A DNA stretch of 64,000 nt from Neobacillus sp. Marseille-Q6967 (GTDB lineage Bacteria > Bacillota > Bacilli > Bacillales > Cytobacillaceae), in assembly GCF_946151075.1 (NCBI RefSeq), contig NZ_CAMGZB010000001.1:1-64000 (forward strand), read 5' to 3'. This document shows positions 61,545-64,000 of the stretch, piece after piece (the stretch's first letter is position 1; the number at the start of each line of letters is the position of its first letter). Under the pieces are notes generated by a model that saw only the letters and a list, made by a program, of their open reading frames with translations, did not search any database and was not told the origin of the DNA. The position numbers were made by a program, and so were the translations under genes.

Positions 61545-62573
61545 TCAGGCTTTTTCCGGCCGGAGGACCTTATTATTTTTCAGTGAAACTTTTATTTCTT
61601 TATATCCTACAAATTTCTTTGCTTCCTCGTCCCAAAGGCGAAATTTAAGTGAACTTAAGCTGGTTGCTAACGTAATAGTAGGGACATTCTGCAATGGTAA
61701 GGTTTTGTTATGAACTTCCTCAAGCTTATAATTTGGTACTCGGGGACTTAAATGATGAACATGGTGGTAGCCTATGTTCCCCGTAAGCCATTGAAGGAGC
61801 TTTGGAAGTTTGTAAAAAGAACTTCCTTCTACTGCTGCCTTAACATATTCCCAATGCTGATCTTCTTCAAAATATGAATCCTCAAAGGTATGCTGAACGT
61901 AAAACAGCCAAATTCCTAACGACCCTGAAATGAGAAAGATCGGGCCCTGAACCAAAAGGAATGCTTCCCATCCAATGGTCATGCAAAGAAAAGCAACGAT
62001 TACGGCAATAAGGAAATTCGTCAGATACGTGTTCATCCGCTCCTTTTTCCTTGCCCCTTTGCGGTTAAATCGATTTTTAAGTAAAAATTGATAAATAGGG
62101 CCTAAACCAAACATAACCAGTGGGTTTCGATACAAACGGTATTGAATTCGCTGCCAAAACTTTGCAGCCAAATACTCATCGACGGTTAGTACCCAAATAT
62201 CACCTGTTCCCCGTTTATCCAAATTACTGCTGGTAGCATGGTGGACATTATGATCATGCTGCCATTGGCTGTAAGGGAATAAGGTTAATACTCCCGTTAT
62301 GGTCCCAATAATTTTATTAGCCTGCCGGTTTTTAAAGAAAGACTGATGACAACAATCGTGGAAAATGATGAAAATTCTAACCAGAAAACCGGCTGCAATC
62401 ACAGAAATGGCCAGTGTCAGCAAATAAGAAACCTTTAGACTTTGATATGCCAGCATCCATAATCCAAAGAAAGGTAGTAAGGTGTTCACCAACTGCCAGA
62501 TGCTTGCCTTTAGATTTGACCTTTCATAAGGAGCAACCTGTTTGCGCAAATTTTTTTGTTTTTGTTCCATCAT
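61545..62573 (-). CDS. des: Acyl-lipid fatty acid desaturase Des
   Basis: Des introduces a double bond into membrane phospholipid acyl chains on cooling. The 342-residue protein has about four helices and three His boxes: HDCCHQSFF near 83, HNVHHATS near 119 and HHVHH near 275. Together they hold the di-iron site. I chose the first of two consecutive ATGs at 62573 after AGGAAAGGA; a longer frame from 62603 overlaps the promoter. It is first of des-desK-desR. Confidence 0.95.
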   Translation of the reverse strand: MMEQKQKNLRKQVAPYERSNLKASIWQLVNTLLPFFGLWMLAYQSLKVSYLLTLAISVIAAGFLVRIFIIFHDCCHQSFFKNRQANKIIGTITGVLTLFPYSQWQHDHNVHHATSSNLDKRGTGDIWVLTVDEYLAAKFWQRIQYRLYRNPLVMFGLGPIYQFLLKNRFNRKGARKKERMNTYLTNFLIAVIVAFLCMTIGWEAFLLVQGPIFLISGSLGIWLFYVQHTFEDSYFEEDQHWEYVKAAVEGSSFYKLPKLLQWLTGNIGYHHVHHLSPRVPNYKLEEVHNKTLPLQNVPTITLATSLSSLKFRLWDEEAKKFVGYKEIKVSLKNNKVLRPEKA

Positions 62574-62603
62574 AATATATTCCTTTCCTAATTTTTTAAT
62601 CAA

Positions 62604-62672
62604 ATTATAGCGGTAAAAACTTAACCTTTGCAGGCATACCTGTCATATAGGAAACATGATAAATGTCATATA
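62604..62672 (-). promoter_or_regulatory. des promoter with direct repeat likely bound by DesR
   Basis: A TATAAT lies at 62604-62609 (minus strand) with no good -35, as expected for an activator-dependent promoter. TGTCATATA is repeated exactly at 62641-62649 and 62664-62672, 23 bp apart, centred about 45-70 bp upstream of the predicted start. The DesR assignment is inferred from position. Confidence 0.6.
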
Positions 62673-62688
62673 CCCGTTAAAAATACCG

Positions 62689-62724
62689 AAGGAGGAGAAG
62701 CTCTTAAGAGCTTACTCCTCCTTT
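62689..62724. terminator. Strong hairpin after the 71-residue membrane protein gene
   Basis: AAGGAGGAG-AAGCTCT and AGAGCTT-ACTCCTCCTT form a stem of 15 or more bases, followed on one side by TTTG. Confidence 0.82.
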
Positions 62725-62730
62725 TGTTGG

Positions 62731-62946
62731 TTACAGTAAACCGGCTGCTTTAGCGATACCAAATAATATGAGCAGCAATCCTACGTACAGAATCGTGCTC
62801 TCACTGGCAACAGCACCGATAAGACAGAAAATAAAAATAACCCCTCTTTTTTTCTTATCCTGAATATCTTTATTTAAAACATAATAATTTCTCACTGCGA
62901 GGATAACAATTATGAGTCCAAACATGGATATCAGCAGCCACAACAT
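62731..62946 (-). CDS. Small two-helix membrane protein
   Basis: The 71-residue product has one helix at about 2-20, a basic loop NKDIQDKKKRG and a second/third hydrophobic segment about 36-71. No family recognised. It is on the same strand as des but separated by a strong terminator and so likely to have its own promoter. Confidence 0.6.
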   Translation of the reverse strand: MLWLLISMFGLIIVILAVRNYYVLNKDIQDKKKRGVIFIFCLIGAVASESTILYVGLLLILFGIAKAAGLL

Positions 62947-63051
62947 TTGAAATCACCCGCACAATTAAACTCCGTTGATAGTTTGTACCATTTCAAAAAT
63001 ATTATGTCATGGTCTGTCCCCTTTTTTGCATACATTTTTAAAAAAGGGGGA

Positions 63052-63423
63052 ATGAACATAAACGCCTCATACTCAATGACCAGCTTCATTCGTTACGCTG
63101 TCGCGTATGTTTTCATTACATCAGGTGCACTTAAATTATTCAGTGACGAACTGGCACAAACCTTTATCCGTTTAGGGCTGCCGTTTCCGGATCTTATGTT
63201 ATATGTGACAGCCTTTCTTGAAATCATTTGTGGATTATTCATTCTATTTAATCGGAATGTAAAAAATGCTGTCATCCCTTTAATCTCGATTATGATTGCC
63301 GCCTTGCTTTTAACAAAGTTCCCGACCATCGAAAACGGAATATTGCACTTTGCCTTCAATGCAAGATTAGACATTGTAATGCTAGTACTTTTAATCATTT
63401 TATATAGAAGTTCTCCTCATTAA
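63052..63423 (+). CDS. DoxX-like membrane protein
   Basis: The 123-residue protein has four hydrophobic helices. The N-terminal helix contains RYAVAYVFITSGALKLF and the second segment LPFPDLMLYVTAFLEIICGLFIL, patterns of the DoxX/SURF4 superfamily. GGGGG lies only one or two bases before the ATG at 63052; a second ATG at 63076 is too distant, so the start is uncertain. Function unknown. Confidence 0.68.
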   Translation: MNINASYSMTSFIRYAVAYVFITSGALKLFSDELAQTFIRLGLPFPDLMLYVTAFLEIICGLFILFNRNVKNAVIPLISIMIAALLLTKFPTIENGILHFAFNARLDIVMLVLLIILYRSSPH

Positions 63424-63428
63424 CTGTT

Positions 63429-63458
63429 AACCAGGTTGTTGCGTACAATCTGGTTTTT
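63429..63458 (+). terminator. Terminator of the DoxX-like gene
   Basis: AACCAG-g-TTGT and ACAA-t-CTGGTT form a two-part stem followed by TTTCTCTT. Confidence 0.75.
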
Positions 63459-63500
63459 CTCTTATGATAGAAACAGAATGGAATAAGGGAGGCGCCCCGT

Positions 63501-64000
63501 ATTTTATTAAAAGATAAGGTGAAAAATCTTCCCATCACACCCGGTGTTTATTTAATGAAGGATTCAGAAGACAGGATTATATACGTAGGAAAAGCGAAGA
63601 ACTTAAAAAGAAGAGTTCAATCCTATTTTCAACATTCAAAGGCCCATCCGCAAAAAATAAAGAAGATGATCAGTAATATCAAAGACTTTGAGTATATTCT
63701 TACTGATACAGAATTTGAAGCTTTCCTGCTTGAATGCCGATTAATTAAGGAATTGCAGCCACTTTTTAATAAAAAGATGAAAAGCACACAATCATATGCT
63801 TATATCTTGATCCATTTGGATGAAGAACTTCATCGGATTGAAATAACCAATCACCCAATAAAAGCACAGGGTAAGTTGTATTACGGACCATATGTAAGCA
63901 GGCATGCAGTGGAGCGGGCAGTTCTCAAGATTAAAGAATTCTATCGAATCCTTTGTAGTAACCCAGCAAAAAGGCATACTCCCTGCTTAAACTATTCTTT
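63501..64000 (+). CDS. UvrC-like GIY-YIG endonuclease, 5' part, probable ATT start
   Basis: The reading frame from 63501 continues past the right edge. It encodes LPITPGVYLMKDSEDRIIYV, then GKAKNLKRRVQSYF, the GIY-YIG catalytic core of UvrC, with a metal-binding Glu in FEAFLLECRLIKELQPLFN (near 77). The UvrC sequence after this (KDDKSYPYIK in classic members) reads KSTQSYAYIL. No ATG, GTG or TTG fits: an ATT at 63501 lies eight bases after GGGAGG, and gives the expected number of residues before LPxxPG. The alternative is a GTG at 63519, too far from the site. It could be a second, UvrC-like nuclease rather than the canonical UvrC. Confidence 0.85.
   Translation, partial: MLLKDKVKNLPITPGVYLMKDSEDRIIYVGKAKNLKRRVQSYFQHSKAHPQKIKKMISNIKDFEYILTDTEFEAFLLECRLIKELQPLFNKKMKSTQSYAYILIHLDEELHRIEITNHPIKAQGKLYYGPYVSRHAVERAVLKIKEFYRILCSNPAKRHTPCLNYS

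Overview
The window reads as chromosomal DNA of an endospore-forming member of the Bacillaceae, close to Bacillus/Neobacillus. The evidence is low G+C, strong AGGAGG-type ribosome binding sites, spore genes (gamma-type SASP, sspK, Spo0E-like, YfhD/YfhE), PerR and DesKR orthologues, and gene order matching two Bacillus subtilis neighbourhoods (ygxA-ygzB-perR-bcp-gsaB-ygaE-ygaD-ygaC-ygaB-sspE-fabL and yfhS-mutY-yfhP-yfhJ-sspK-yfhH-recX-yfhE-yfhD). No prophage, CRISPR array or tRNA gene was seen.

Layout. 1-386: 5' end of a 16S rRNA gene (minus strand) with tandem promoters. 387-16709: housekeeping genes for oxidative stress (perR, bcp), haem (gsaB), a large stand-alone glutamate synthase, an exporter, an ABC transporter, a gamma-SASP, FabL and MutY. 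16829-20389: the yfh cluster. 20390-20920: a non-coding interval between convergent genes, holding a dense DnaA-box cluster and paired hairpin repeats. 20921-24640: hom under a SAM-I riboswitch, then a GNAT-GNAT-nitrilase operon. 24762-37140: the complete arginine pathway from glutamate, argCJBD-carAB-argF then argGH, with ArgR-type operators and an upstream cre site. 37347-42980: a five-gene peptide/nickel-type ABC importer. 43264-43857: a YdcF-like membrane protein. 43880-45164: an intact IS3-family element inserted in the loop of that gene's terminator. 45148-57171: a signalling island. 57386-59530: a MerR/TipAS regulator and a decayed acyl-CoA dehydrogenase. 59696-62573: desR, desK and the fatty acid desaturase. 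62731-64000: two small membrane proteins and the start of a UvrC-like GIY-YIG nuclease.

How it fits together. The arginine block is a full biosynthetic unit, and the neighbouring GOGAT could supply its glutamate. The island at 45-57 kb combines a hybrid histidine kinase, a CheR-type methyltransferase, a response regulator fused to GGDEF, EAL and LuxR-HTH domains, a second PAS-GGDEF-EAL protein with a PilZ-like tail, a Spo0E-like phosphatase, stand-alone PAS and GAF-PAS proteins, and an XRE regulator. It looks like an accessory system linking sensing, cyclic-di-GMP and possibly Spo0A, and is the best candidate here for an undescribed system. DesK/DesR/Des is the known cold-membrane thermosensor circuit.

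All functional calls come from reading motifs and recalled family knowledge; no database search was run.
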